From Ursus arctos (lineage: Eukaryota > Chordata > Mammalia > Carnivora > Ursidae): DNA of 64,000 nucleotides. Both the position numbers and the translations under genes were made by a program. Of this stretch, positions 34,715 through 46,421 are shown one piece after another. Numbering within the stretch: position 1 is the stretch's first letter; the number at the start of each line of letters is the position of its first letter. The notes beneath the pieces are model-generated. The model was not told where the DNA came from, made no database searches, and worked only from the letters and a program-made list of their open reading frames with translations. The stretch covers positions 6,892,199 through 6,956,198 of the forward strand of contig NW_026623078.1 of NCBI RefSeq assembly GCF_023065955.2. Reading direction: 5' to 3'.

Positions 34715-36544
34715 TCCCCTTACTTTCAATCTGCATGTGTCTTTAGTGAGTCTCTTGTAGGCAGCATGCTTTTTTATCCATTCTGTCACCCTTTGTCTTT
34801 TGATGCAGAATTTAGTTCATTTACATTTGAGGTAATTATTGATAGGTATGTACTTATTGCCATAAGCCCTTGTTACTTGTTTTCTGGTTGTTTTTGTCAT
34901 TGTTCTCTGCTTCTTCTCTCATTCTCTTACCTTGTGGTTTGATGGCTTTATTATTATGCTTGGATTTCGTTCTCTTTTTTGGGTGTATGTCTGTTACAGG
35001 TTTTGTTTGTGATTACTGCTAGGTTCATATATATCATCTTAGGCCTACAGCCATCTATATTAAGTTGATGGTCACATTCTAAAAATACCGAAATTTAACT
35101 CCCCACCTCCATTTACATATATGATGTAGGTTTTTACATCCTTTCATGATTTTGGTCAATATAACTGATTTTTACTGCTTTCATGTTTTAACCTCCTTAC
35201 TGATTTTATATGTGATTAATCCACTACCTTTATTCTGTGTTTGCATTTATTTGTGAATTATTTTTCTGTTTTTTTTTTCTTTTTTTTAACTGCTAGTTGT
35301 GAACTTTCCTTTCCACTCAAAGAATTGTCCTTAACCTTTCTCTAAGGCTGCTTGAGTAGTGATGAACTCCTTTAACTTTTCTTTATCTGGGAAACTCTTT
35401 CTCTCTCCTTCTTTTCTGAATGATAGCTTTCCTGGGTGGAGTGTTCTTGGCACTGTAGGTTTATTTTTCCTTTTAGCACTTTGGATATCTGATGTCACTC
35501 ACTTGTGGCCTCCAAAGTTTCTGGTGAAAAATCAGTTGAAGCCTTACAGAGTTTCCCTGGTATGTAACTGTTCTCTTTTCTCCTTAAAATTCTTTACCAC
35601 TTTACTTCTTGCCATTTTAAGTATTCTGTGTCTTGGTGTAGACCTTTTTGGGTTGATTTTGTTGGGAGCTCTCTGTGCCTCCTGAATCTGAGGTCTGTGT
35701 CCTTCACTAGATTAGAGAACTATTCAGCTGTTACTTCTTCCAGTATGTTTCCTGGGATCCTTATAATGTGAATGATAGTATGCTTGATGATGTCACTGAG
35801 TCTCATTAACCTATTCTCATTTTTATTCTTTCTTCTTTTTAGTTTGATTGCTTTCATTACCCTGGCTGCTGGTCCTTTCTTCTGCGTCCTCTAATCTGCT
35901 ACTGATTCCCTTTAGTTATTGAGTTCTTCACGTCCGACTGATTCTTTTTTACATTTGTGATCTCTTTGTTGAAGGTCTCATTGAGATTCTCCTTTTCTCA
36001 AGTCCACTGAGTATCTTTTTACCATACTTTGAAGTCTTTATCAGACATATTCCTTATCTCCATTTCACTAAGCTCTTTTCTGATTTTGTTCTGTTCTTTC
36101 ATTTAGGACATAATCCTGTCTCCTTATTTTGTCTAACTCTCTGTTTAGGAAGGTCGCTGTGTCTCCTGATCTTGAATGTAGTGGCCTTATGAAGAAGTCA
36201 TGTGGTGCCTGCCCTGTAGTGCAGTGCTACCTGGTCATCAGAACCAGACTCTCCATGGGTGTCTCCTGTGTGGGTCCATGTATCCTAGCATTTTGACTGA
36301 GCCATGTTTGCTTTCACTTCAGTTGGCTGCAGTGGCCCACTTTGCTGGCTGTGGAGCATAGGTCAGTGTTTGGTCCCTGTGCTGTTGAGAGGTCTGAGGC
36401 CTCTGTGGGCTTGTAGTTGGGCAGTGTCAGCAGTCAGGCTAGCTGTCTGCACTCTGTCATAGTTGCTTGCATACTGAACTGCAGGGAACTCTCCCTGTGT
36501 TGCCTCCTGAGAGATTTTTGTTGGTTGGCAGGGCTGGCATTCAG

Positions 36545-36670
36545 AACACAACTCTGTAGACACCATGATTTTAGGACTTCTGATCTCCAGAATTGTAAGG
36601 GATCATTTTATTTGCTTTAAGCCCCTATGTCTGTGGGAATTTGTTATAGCAGCAGTAAGACTCATATGTT
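36545..36670 (+). mobile_element. MaLR LTR 3' end fragment
   Basis: 'ctgatctccagaattgtaag' ... 'tttgctttaagcccctatgt' ... 'tttgttatagcagcagtaag' is the classic end of an MLT1/MST-type LTR. Confidence 0.65.
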
Positions 36671-37489
36671 TATTTTATACTTTAGGTTATAATCCATCAC
36701 TACTACGTTTATTTTATTTCCAAAATTGTTGCGCTTTCTCAGCTGGGAGCTCCTTCAGTTGGTTCCTATGTCACTTTGACATATTCCCCAACAGCGTGGT
36801 TTTTGGGTTTTTTTTTTATGCTTTTTTTTGAGCATTGGTACTATAAGATATCCAACACTCATTTCGTATATTTCCTGGACCACTACTAGAACCTAAGAAG
36901 CCCTGGTCCTTTTTCTTGTAAAATGGTATTAGAAACCATTGTGATTAACACTAGGTGTGTTTATTGCCACAGGCTGTCATTGCCCTAGGCCCTCTCAGCC
37001 AACAGAGTGAGGGACTATATATGCCTGTACAGCAACCTTCACATACACACATATCTATAAGTCTTTCTGTCTGTAACAGTCTGCATCTATATTGAGCTAA
37101 AATATGAATTTATACCGATGTCTTCAGCTTTAATCCATTATCTCATGGATCATTCTAGCCTCTTCACATAATCTGTAAACTCCCACTCCAGCATTGAGAA
37201 GCTTGGCTACCATCATCCATTTACTTAATTATTCAGTTCCAGTAGATACATATATAGCAGTGTCAAAATTGTTAACCCATACCCCATGGGAGACAACTCT
37301 GTCACTAGAATATAGTGCTTAGGTGCAGTTCCTTTTGCCGTTAGTCTTACAGATTCCACTAATTTCCAAAGTTACTTAGCTCAGCCCCTTTTCTCCTATC
37401 TCCTTAAATAAGTCATTTCATACATTTGTTACATTTTGGGTGGTCACAGTCTACGTTCCATCCTGGAATCTTTTAACTTCCTGAATGAC
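36671..37489. other. Ancient repeat remnants and unassigned sequence
   Basis: 'tgggagctccttcagttggt' ... 'cactttgacatattcccc' resembles a widespread old mammalian repeat whose family I do not assign. The remainder is unassigned. Confidence 0.35.
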
Positions 37490-38205
37490 TTTCTTTTTTA
37501 ATTTGCCTAAATTAAAGTTCATTCTTGTGCTCTAAAGTTCTGTGGGTTTTGATAAATCCATAGTGTCATATATCCATCACTGCAGTATTACACAGAAAAA
37601 TTTCACATGCTAAAATATCCCTTTTGCTTCGCTGATTCAACCCTCCCCACATCCCTGTCTACCTTTGGCAAGGTACTGATTTTTTTTTTTACTGTCTTTA
37701 AAGTTCTGTGTTTCCCAAAATTTCATACATTTGAGATCACTTAGTATGTAGCCTTTTTAGACTGGCTTCTTTCACTTAGCAGTATGCATCTAAGATTCAT
37801 CCATATATAAACGCCTTAATAGCTCATTTCCTTATATTGCCAAAAAATGTTCTGTTGTGTGAATGTGCCACAGTCTGTTTATCCACTCACCCATTGAAGG
37901 ACATTGTGGTTGCTTCCAGCTTTAGCTTTTAGGATGAAACTCTTAAAAACATTCCTGAGCATGTTTTTGTTTGGACATGTTTTCCAATAAGTTACATAAA
38001 TACCTAGGAATATGATTGCCAGGTCATAAAGTAAGAGTATGTTTAGCTTTGTAAGAAATTGCCAAAGACTTCCAAAGTACAATTTTGTGTTTCCACAAGC
38101 AATAAATAAGTGTTCTTATTCCACTTCATCAGCAGCGTTTAGTACTGTCAGGTTCTTTGCATTGTAGCTCTTCTAGTAGGTATGTAGTAGTATCTCATTG
38201 CTTTA
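37490..38205 (-). mobile_element. Old L1M 3' region, antisense
   Basis: 'gatcacttagtatgtagcct', 'ttcatccatatataaacgcc', 'tttatccactcacccattga' and 'gattgccaggtcataaagta' are antisense L1M ORF2-end text. Confidence 0.7.
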
Positions 38206-38214
38206 ATTTGTAAT

Positions 38215-38545
38215 TAAGTTACAAATTTAGTGGGATGAACAGGCAGACCCAGGGGATTTTTAGGGCATTAAAACTACTCTGTGTGATACTATATTGGTGG
38301 ATGTATGTCAAGCATTCGTTAAAATCCATACAGTTGTACACACAATGCGAAACCTAATATAAGCTAAGGACCTTACTAAAACTATATCACTATTGGCTCA
38401 TCAGTTGTAACAAATATACTACACTAATGCAGGGGAACATATGTGTGTGATGTATGTGTAGTGGAGGGCAGTAGTAGTACGGGAACTCTGTATTCCTGCT
38501 CAACTTTTCTGTAAACCTAAATACTACACAGGAAAAGTCTACTAA
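38215..38545 (+). mobile_element. Old L1M 3' UTR, sense
   Basis: 'ccatacagttgtacacacaa', 'ggctcatcagttgtaacaaa' and 'ctcaacttttctgtaaacct' match the 3' UTR of old L1M subfamilies. Confidence 0.65.
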
Positions 38546-39425
38546 TGTCTACGTAGAAACAACTTTTGAGGAATTTTGCTGTAAAAAGGAGAAATGAGAT
38601 AATATGTAGAGGGGAAAAGGCAACAGTTTTATTTAATATGAAAATATGTGGTTATACACTAAGAAAAAAAAAAAACAATTGGGAAGAAAAAGTTAATGGT
38701 GAAGAGAGAAAAAAGAATTACCAGAGTAATTGCCTTTAGTAGCAAAGAGAGGATGGATTCTGCTGCGTAGATGGGGGAGGGGATTTTTGTAGGAGCAGTA
38801 TCAGGTGACTCAGTTTCAGGAGGGATGAAAGGCAGCATGGTCCCAGATGCAGGTATAGGGGTAGTTTTAGTGGTAGGAGCTTGAGGAATTCTCTTCTTTT
38901 TTTAGTGAAATAGGAAGCAACATGATAAGCTGAGAGTGAAGATGGAGGAGATATTTGAGGAATAAGAACATTTCTATGGCCTGAATATTTTTACCATGCA
39001 CATGATTTATATTCATAAACATTTTAACTTATTATTTTTAAAAATAAAATATAAAAAATCATAGACTTATTTGCATTTTTGGTTACAGATTTTTTTTTTT
39101 TTTGGATACTGCCTATTCAGTGTAGTTATAAGTGACTTAAATTTGGGTAAGTTTAATGGGGCAGAGAGGCAGTAGCAGAAGATTCTGTTTTGGTAGAGGA
39201 GATCTGATAGGTACACAGTGCTCTGGATCATTCTCTTGACCCTAGTCCTATGGTTAATGTGGTGGAATTTTTCAAACGGAGGACAAAGATTATAGCAGGA
39301 ATGGCTCGCTTGACAGCCTGGGTCTCCTGTGTTATTCTAGGAGACATCTCTGGATGCCGAACTTATAGTTTTTCTAGACCTTTCAGTTGTTTTGTAAATA
39401 CATAATTCTCTATATTAAATCATAC
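38546..39425. other. Intergenic, no recognised feature
   Basis: Purine-rich patches and a poly-T run near 39090. No gene was recognised. Confidence 0.4.
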
Positions 39426-39918
39426 TGTGTGGGGATTCACAGTGTCTGGATAGATAAAATCTGACTTGCATATGCCTCCCTGGATGAGACTAATTGAAAA
39501 GCAAAAGAGATGAGCCCAGAACCCTGGGCCTCCATTGAAATTTCTTGGCTGAAAGCAGCCAGATTCTTCCTGTGGCTCCAGGTTCTCATCTAAGGAGTAC
39601 ATGTTTACATTTTGAAGAAAAACAGGCACCTGTGCTGCTCACATATTTCACCATCTCCTTGCCTCACATGCACTTCACGAGCACTGCTCACCCCATCACG
39701 CAGTTGCCCCATAGACTATCGTCCTAATCATTAAAGCTACACATTTCCTTCTTGTTTTGCACTTGCTCTTGGTGTATCGATAAACTCACAATAAAAGCGG
39801 AGACAGAGGACCTTTCAACACTAGAGCGTCTGGTCCCCAGGCCCTCTCTTTCTCCTACTAAGGTGTCTGGAGTCATCTTTTCATTTGCTGTCTCGGGGTT
39901 TGCTGGCTAAACCAGACA
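39426..39918 (+). mobile_element. Solitary endogenous retrovirus LTR with 4-bp TSD
   Basis: A 493-bp block begins TGTGTGGGG and ends AGACA (TG...CA). The direct repeat 'atac' flanks it at 39422-39425 and 39919-39922. AATAAA lies at 39790-39795, and a U5-like end ('gtctcggggtttgctggct') follows. A 4-bp duplication is usual for gammaretrovirus-like (ERV1) elements. No internal viral sequence remains. Confidence 0.72.
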
Positions 39919-39945
39919 ATACTTTGTTTAAAATAACTAGGATAG

Positions 39946-40138
39946 GGGCGCCTGGGTGGCTCAGTCCTTAAGCATCTGCTTTCGGCTCAGGGCGTGATCC
40001 CAGGGTCCTGGGATTGAGCCCCGCATCGGGCTCCCTGCTCGGCTGGGAGCCTGCTTCTTCCTCTCCCACCCCCCCTGCTTGTGTCCCCTCTCTTGCTGGC
40101 TGTCTCTCTGTCAAATAAATAAATAAAATCTTTAAAAA
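39946..40138 (+). mobile_element. Young SINEC element with perfect 17-bp TSD
   Basis: The head 'gggcgcctgggtggctcagt' is near consensus and the tail is 'aaataaataaataaaatctt'. Perfect direct repeats 'taaaataactaggatag' lie at 39929-39945 and 40139-40155. It landed 11 bp beyond the end of the LTR. Confidence 0.96.
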
Positions 40139-40269
40139 TAAAATAACTAGGATAGTTTCTGCTATCTGCAATAGATTCATGACTGGCCCACCAAAGAATT
40201 ATTATACTCAGTGTAAAATCAACTGGGGATGAGATCAACAAACAGCTAGAACTCAAAGAAAAAGAAAAA

Positions 40270-40325
40270 CACACACACACACACAAAAACAAACAAACAA
40301 GCAAACAAACAAACAAACAAACAAA
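40270..40325. repeat. (AC)n followed by (CAAA)n
   Basis: About nine AC units, then about eleven CAAA-type units. Confidence 0.93.
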
Positions 40326-41229
40326 AAGTTTCCATGACCTTTTCATATGAAAATAACCAGTTTTGGGGGATTCTGGTCCAAGATAGCCATGTAGGGAGGT
40401 CTTGAACTCACATAAACACACCAAATTTACATTTAATTATAGAGCAATTTCTCCTGAAGAAGAACTGGGGGCTAACTGAACAGCATTTGCACAAAAGAGA
40501 GGACAGCAAAAGAAAATGGCAGGAGAGACAGAGATAGGGTAATGAAGGGAATGCCCATCCCTGAAACTGTGAACTACAGTGGGAGGGATAATAATGAGGG
40601 ACTGTGAACAGATTCTTCTGCCCTGGGGCATAGAAAAAAAAGCGTGATTTGAAAGAACAACTAGTATATAAAAGATCCAACCCTGGAACTCTGCCAAATG
40701 GCCAGAGGCACTGCTGGAACTCTCTCAGGGTTGGAGTATCTGGTGAGTGCCGTGGTTTACATTCTCCCTCCACCTCCTAAGTGCAGGCCAGTGCAGGATC
40801 TAGAGGCCATACTGGCCTGCTGCCTCAGCAGCCCCAGGTCACCTAGCCCACACCAGCCCTAGACACTCAGGGGCACAGAATAAAAGCACAGTTTAAAAGC
40901 AACTAGCATATAAAAAACCTGGCCCTAGAACTCCACCAAACAGTGGGGGGGGGGGCTTTTGGAACTCTGCAAGTCAGAGGGGCTCCTGAGAGACATCGTT
41001 TACGCTCTGCCTCTACCTTAATAATCTGACCTGGGGCAGGGTCTAGGTACCCTAGGCACTTAGCAAGCACTAGAGCCCCTGGCCCATACCAGCCCCAACT
41101 GTCCCACCAAGGTGGCCACAGTTTAGTACACACTGACACCCCTAATCAGCACTCATCACAGCTCCAGCCTTTGCACCAAGGTGACACAGGGGCAAAGGTG
41201 ACACAGGGCAAAGCATCCTAGAACAGTCC

Positions 41230-42330
41230 ATGCCCACACCACTTCAGCTTCAGCCAGCTTGCTGGGGCATCCCTGCAGCAGAATGCTCTAGGACCTCCCA
41301 GCTAATAATGCCCACTTTGGCTCCAGTGGTCCTGCCAAGGTGCCCCTGTGTAGAGTACCCCCGGACCCCCAGCTTGTGCCTCCATCAGTTCCAGCCACCC
41401 CACCAGGGCAGCCCCTGCACTGAGCACCTTGAGATACCCTGGCTCACATCAGCTTCAACTGTCCTGTCAGGGTACATTTTGAAAAGTCCAGGGAACACAC
41501 TGGGGCATCTTTGTGTAGAGAGTCCTGGAACAACTTAGTTTACACTCCTTTCAGTTTCAGCTGTCCTGCCAAGGTGCCCTATGTGCATGGGACACCCCCA
41601 CTTGCACCCACTTCATTTTCAGCTACCCTGCTGGGGCATCCTCTGTGTGAAGAGCCCAGGGACCATAGCAGCCCATGTCTACTTAAACTTAGTAATCCTG
41701 CCAGGGCACCCTCTGCATGGAGAGCTCTGGGGTCTCCAGGCTTGCACCCACTTCAACTTCCACTGTCCTGCCATAGTGCTACCTGCATGAAGAGACCCAG
41801 GACCTCCCAGCCTGCACACTGCCTGAGCTCTAGCTGCTCTGCTGGAGAGCACAGAGCACCCCAGGACCCTAGTTTATACCCACTTCAATTTCAGCTATCC
41901 TGTCCATGTGCCCTCTGCACATAGAGCCCTAGGACTCCCTGGCTTGTACCCACCTCAGCTTTAGCTGTCCTGCCAGGGTGTCCTCTGTGCTTACAACTCC
42001 AAAACCCCTACCCGCCAACCACCCAGCCTGCACCCACTTCAGTTTTAGCTTTCCTGCCAGAGCACCTGCTGCTTGGTGAGCCCAGGTACTGTTAACACCA
42101 ACCTGCACCTACTTAAGCTTTAACTCTTCCTGGAGCTTACAGTACATAGAGATCCCTGGGACCCCTCAGCTTTCACCTCCTTCAGCTTCTGCTGTCCTTC
42201 CAGGGCACCCACAGAGTCTCAGGGCCACTGCAGCTCAAGCCAACTTCAACTGTGGCCATCCTACCAGGGCAGACCCAGCCCACACCAGCCACAGCTCCTG
42301 CCATCCAGTGACACCACACACACAATCTGC
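41230..42330. repeat. Diverged tandem array in the L1 5' UTR
   Basis: A unit of roughly 80-95 bp recurs about twelve times with heavy divergence. Marker phrases are 'cccacttcagcttcagc', 'tgtcctgccagggtgccct', 'gcatggagagccc' and 'aggacctcccagcctgcac'. It is clearly GC-richer than its surroundings. Open frames inside it (for example 41511-41924) are by-products of the repeat. Confidence 0.75.
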
Positions 42331-44506
42331 ATATGGTACAACCATACATAAGACCATTCCCTCAAGACTGAAAGATTCAGCAGTTCTACCTAATCCATAG
42401 AAACAAATATAGAAAGTCAAGCAAAATGGGGAGACAGAGAAATAAGCCCTAAAAGAAAAAACAAGAAAACTCAGAAAAATAACTAAATGACAAGCAGATA
42501 AAGAATATGCCTAATAAGAGTTTAAAGTTATGATCTTAAAGATGCTCACCAGGCTGGAGTGGAAGAACTCAGTTGAGTCATTCAATAAAAAGATAGAAAA
42601 TATAAAAAGGACCCAGAGTTGAAGAACACAGTAACTGAAATAAAAACACTAGAGAGAATCAGCAGTACATTAGTGGATACAGAAATACAGATCAGTGATC
42701 TGGAAGACAAGGTAATGGAAGCATCCAAGGTGAACAGCAGGGAAGAATTTTTAAAAATAAAATGAGGATAGGTTAAGAGATCTCTCGAACAACACCAAGG
42801 AAACAAACATTCACGTTATAGAGGTCCCAGAAGGAGAAAAGAGAAGGATACCCATTATCACCACTTTATTTAACGTAGTACTTGAAGTCCTAGCCACAGC
42901 AATCAGGGGAAAAAGCCATCCATATTGGTAGGAAGAAGTTAAACTGTCACTATTTGCAGATGACATGATACTATACATAAAAAACCCTGAAGACTCCACC
43001 AAAAAGTACAGGAACTGATAAGTTAATTCAGTAAAGTTGCAGTATACAAGATTAGTACACAGAAATTGTTTGTGTTTCTATACACTGGTAACAAAGTAGC
43101 AGAAAGAGAAATTGAGAAAATAATTCTATTTACAATTGCACCAAAAGGAATAAAGTCTCTAGTAACAAACTTAATCAAGTTAGTGAAAGAACTATACTCT
43201 AAACTATAAAACATTGATAAAGAGTTTGAAGATAACACCAAAAAAGTGGAAAGATGTACCATGCTCATGGATTAGAAGAATTAATGTTGTTACAATGCCC
43301 ATCCTACCCAATACAATCCACAGACTCCATGCAATCCCTATCCAAATACCAACATCACTTTTCAAAGAATGAGAACAAATAAAAGTAAAATTTGTATGAA
43401 ACCACCTAAGAACCCAAATAGCCAAAGCAGTCTTGAAAATGAAGAATAAAGCTGGAGGTGTCCAATTCCACATTTCAAGATAATATACTACAAAGTGGTC
43501 ATCAAAACAGAATGGTAGTGCCAGAGAAGAGACACACAGATTAATAGGACAGGATAGAGAGTCCAAAAATAAAGCCACACTTACAAGGTCAATTACTCTA
43601 TGACAAAGGAGGAAAGAATATACAATGAAGAAAATATAGTCTCTTCAACAAATGGTGATGAGAAAACTGAACAGCTATGTGCAAAAGAATGAAACTGGAC
43701 CACTTTCTTACACCATAAGCAAAAATAAGCTCAAAATGGATTAAAGACCTACATGTGAAATTTGAAACCATAAAACTCCTAAAAGAGAACATAGGCAGTA
43801 ATCTCTTTGACACTGGCTGTAGCAACGTTTTTCTAGATGTATCTCCATAACCAAAGGAAGCAAAAGCACACATCAACTATTGGGACTACATCAAAATAAA
43901 AAGCTTCTGCACAGTGAAGGAAACCATCAACAAAACAAAAAGGCAACCTACTAAATAGGAGAAGATACTTGCAAATGATATATCTGATAAGGAATTACTG
44001 TCCAAGATATATAAAGAACTTATTCAACTCAATACCAAAAACAAAACAAAACAAAAAACAAAAACCCAAATAATCCAATTAAAAAAATGGGCAGAGGACT
44101 TAAATAGACATTTTCCCAAAGAAGACAGATGGCCAACAGACACATAAAGAGATGCTCAACATCACCAATCACCAGGGAAGTGCAAATCAAAACCACAATC
44201 TGATATCACCTCATGCATGTCAACATGGCTAGAATGAAAAAGAAGAGAAATAACAAGTTTTAGTGAAGATGTGGAGAAAAAGGAACCCTCATGCACTGTT
44301 GGAAAACACTATGGAGGTACCTTAAAAAATTAAAAATAGAATTACCATATCATCCAGTAATTCCACTACTGGGTATTTAACCAAAGAAAATGAAACTCCA
44401 ATCTGAAAAATATGTGCACTGCTATGTTTATTGTAGCATTATTTACAAGAGCCAAGTTATGGAATCAACCCAAGTACCCATCAATAGATGAATGTATAAA
44501 TAAGAT

Positions 44507-44509
<3 letters not shown>

Positions 44510-44551
<42 letters not shown>
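44510..44551. repeat. (TA)n microsatellite inside L1
   Basis: About twenty TA units lie between 'aataagatgtga' and 'atggtatattacacagcc' of L1 ORF2. Confidence 0.95.
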
Positions 44552-44552
<1 letters not shown>

Positions 44553-44640
44553 GGTATATTACACAGCCATTAAGAAGGATAAGATCTTGCCATTTGTGAC
44601 AACATGGATGGACCTAGAGTGTATTATGCTAAGTGAAACA

Positions 44641-44731
44641 GACTTATTTTGCTTAGCATAATACACTCTACATCCATCCATGTCATTGCAGATGGCAAGA
44701 TTACATTCTTTTTTATGGCCGAGTAATATTC

Positions 44732-44768
<37 letters not shown>

Positions 44769-45235
44769 ACACTCACACATACATACATCTTCTTTATCCA
44801 TTCATCAGCTGATGGACACTTGGACTTTTTCCATAATTTGGGTATTGTAGATAATTCTGCTGTAAACATTGGGTGCATGTATCCCTTTGAATTAGTATTT
44901 TTGTATTCTTTGGGTAAATAAGTCAGAGAAAGACAAATACCATATTATTTCACTTGTATGTGGAATTTAATGATCAAAACATGTGAGCAAAGGGAAAATA
45001 AAAAAGAGAGAGAGGCAAACCAAGAAACAGACTCTTAACTATAGAGAAAAACTGATGATTACCAAAAGGGAGGTGGATAGAGGGATGGGTTAAATAAGTG
45101 ATGGGGATTAAGGAGGGCACTTGTGATGAGCACTGGGTGTTTTATAGAAGCGCTGAATCACTATATTGTACACACGAAACTAACATTACACTGTATGTTA
45201 AAAAACTGGAATTTAAATAAATAAGTAAAAAAAAG
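44641..45235. mobile_element. Twin-primed (5'-inverted) L1 nested in the larger L1
   Basis: Positions 44641-44919 are antisense L1 ORF2 end ('cttagcataatacactctac', 'tttttatggccgagtaatat'). From about 44915 the same element continues in sense orientation ('aaataagtcagagaaagaca') through the 3' UTR to an A-rich tail near 45232. The inverted and sense parts abut in L1 coordinates with a shared 'aaata'. The host L1 continues after the tail. A (CA)n tract (44734-44787) has grown in the inverted part. Confidence 0.8.
44734..44787. repeat. (CA)n-rich microsatellite inside inverted L1
   Basis: An ACACAC run interrupted by a few T residues, ending 'acatacatacatc'. Confidence 0.95.
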
Positions 45236-45799
45236 AGAGAAAGACAAATACCATATGATTTCACTTATATATGCAAACTAAAATAAAGCAAATGAATACT
45301 AAACAAAGAAACAAAAACAGAATCAGACCTATAAATACAGAGAACAAACCTTTGGTTCCCAGAGGGGAGGGCAGTGGCAAGATGGGGAAAATGGATGAAG
45401 GGAACGGGAGATACAGGCTTCCAGTTATGGAAGAGTAAGTCAAGGGAGTAAAAGATACAGCATAGGGAACATAGTCAATGGTATTGTAATAGTGTTGTGT
45501 GGTGGCAGACAGTAGCTATACTTCTGTTGAACATAGTATAACATATAGAGATGTTAAATTACTGTGTTGTACACCTGAAGCTAATTTAACATTGTGTGAC
45601 AACTATACTCAAAAAATATTTTTTAAAGAAAATAACCAGCTTTTTTTGGCCTTCATCTAATTATGGAAAAAATTTGGCAGCTTAATTTCTTTCAAAATAT
45701 ATTTCCCTCTTAATGATAATTTTTAACTCTTGGTATCTGCACAGAATCTTGAGTTTACAGCCCTAAGACATTTATAAAACTGCATGTGATAAATCATCC

Positions 45800-46365
45800 T
45801 GCTGCTTAAAGCCTTAGAATGGTTTCTTATTTTAATTACAAAAAAAAATCAGACTCTTTATATTCACTTCATAGACTCATGTGTTAGACTACCTGGTATC
45901 TTCAATCTTTTTCATATTCACTTATTATACCTCAGTCAATTTGAACTTTGTTGTATTCTTCAAATATACCAAGTTAATCACCATCTTCAGGTTTTTGCAC
46001 TACCTGTTTCCTCTGTCTAGAATGCTCTGCCTCCAGATGTTTGCATGGTTGACTGTTTAGTTCATCTAGTTATCAGCCAAAATGTCACATCCACAAGAAC
46101 AGCCTAGTTTAAGATGGAAAGTCGACTTATTACCCTCACCCCACACTCTCTCTTATCTATTTCTCTATACTTTTGTTATCCTTTAGTTTCTGTATCTCTT
46201 CTTGAAACCATTCAGTTCATTTTCTATCTTTAATGGCTGTCTATTCCCACCAGATTGCACCTTTAGGAGAGCAGTGACTTTACCTGTCTCAATACCTCTC
46301 TCTCCCAGTGCCTAAAATAGTCCTGATGAAATGTTCAATAAATGCAGTATTTGGAAATGGATAAA
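45800..46365 (+). mobile_element. L2 LINE 3' end
   Basis: The consensus order is followed: 'aatgctctgcctccagatgt', 'aaaatgtcacatccacaaga', 'ctatttctctatacttttg', 'gattgcacctttaggagag', 'cccagtgcctaaaatag' and 'ttcaataaatgc'. The body is diverged, as expected for L2. Confidence 0.65.
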
Positions 46366-46421
46366 TTAATTTCAGATAAAATTCTCTGGTCTTGATTTTT
46401 TAATTCTTTTTTTCCCTTTAA

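Larger units (their letters stand above)
30515..36540 (-). mobile_element. Long older L1 in antisense orientation, with nested insertions
   Basis: From left to right it shows a 3' UTR ('tggaagtataactaacatac'), the end of ORF2 ('tatgctgaatattcc' context at 30958), the RT region (antisense FADD near 33129-33140, 'tcatctgcaaataatgac'), the endonuclease region (about 34000-35100), ORF1 (about 35300-36110) and a 5' UTR-like, GC-richer segment to about 36540. The order is that of a nearly complete L1 read backwards. An LTR (32063-32587) and an L1 fragment (34600-34714) interrupt it. Frames are badly degraded. Confidence 0.82.
40361..45627 (+). mobile_element. L1 with intact ends, 12-bp TSD, internal deletion and nested L1
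   Basis: Perfect direct repeats 'gaaaataaccag' at 40349-40360 and 45628-45639 delimit the insertion. It begins with a full L1 5' UTR ('ggattctggtccaagatagc') that includes a diverged tandem array (41230-42330). The first half of ORF1 (about 42420-42840) follows. At about 42842 the sequence jumps directly into ORF2 RT ('cccattatcaccacttta'), so late ORF1 and early ORF2 are deleted. ORF2 continues, with the FADD stretch near 42955-42966, to about 44640. A nested L1 interrupts it, and the 3' UTR resumes at about 45236. Confidence 0.85.

Noticed and set aside
39946..40138. tRNA gene
   Set aside because: The tRNA-Lys-like heads of this and the other SINECs carry box-like sequences, but each is joined to a SINE body and A-rich tail and several have target-site duplications.
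40437..40773. Antisense frames of 121 and 86 codons
   Set aside because: They are in the 5' UTR of the L1 at 40361-45627, with no protein signature.
41230..41924. Open frames of 102 and 137 codons, Pro/Ser/Cys-rich
   Set aside because: They lie within the tandem array of an L1 5' UTR, and the repeated phrases match the array unit rather than a protein family.
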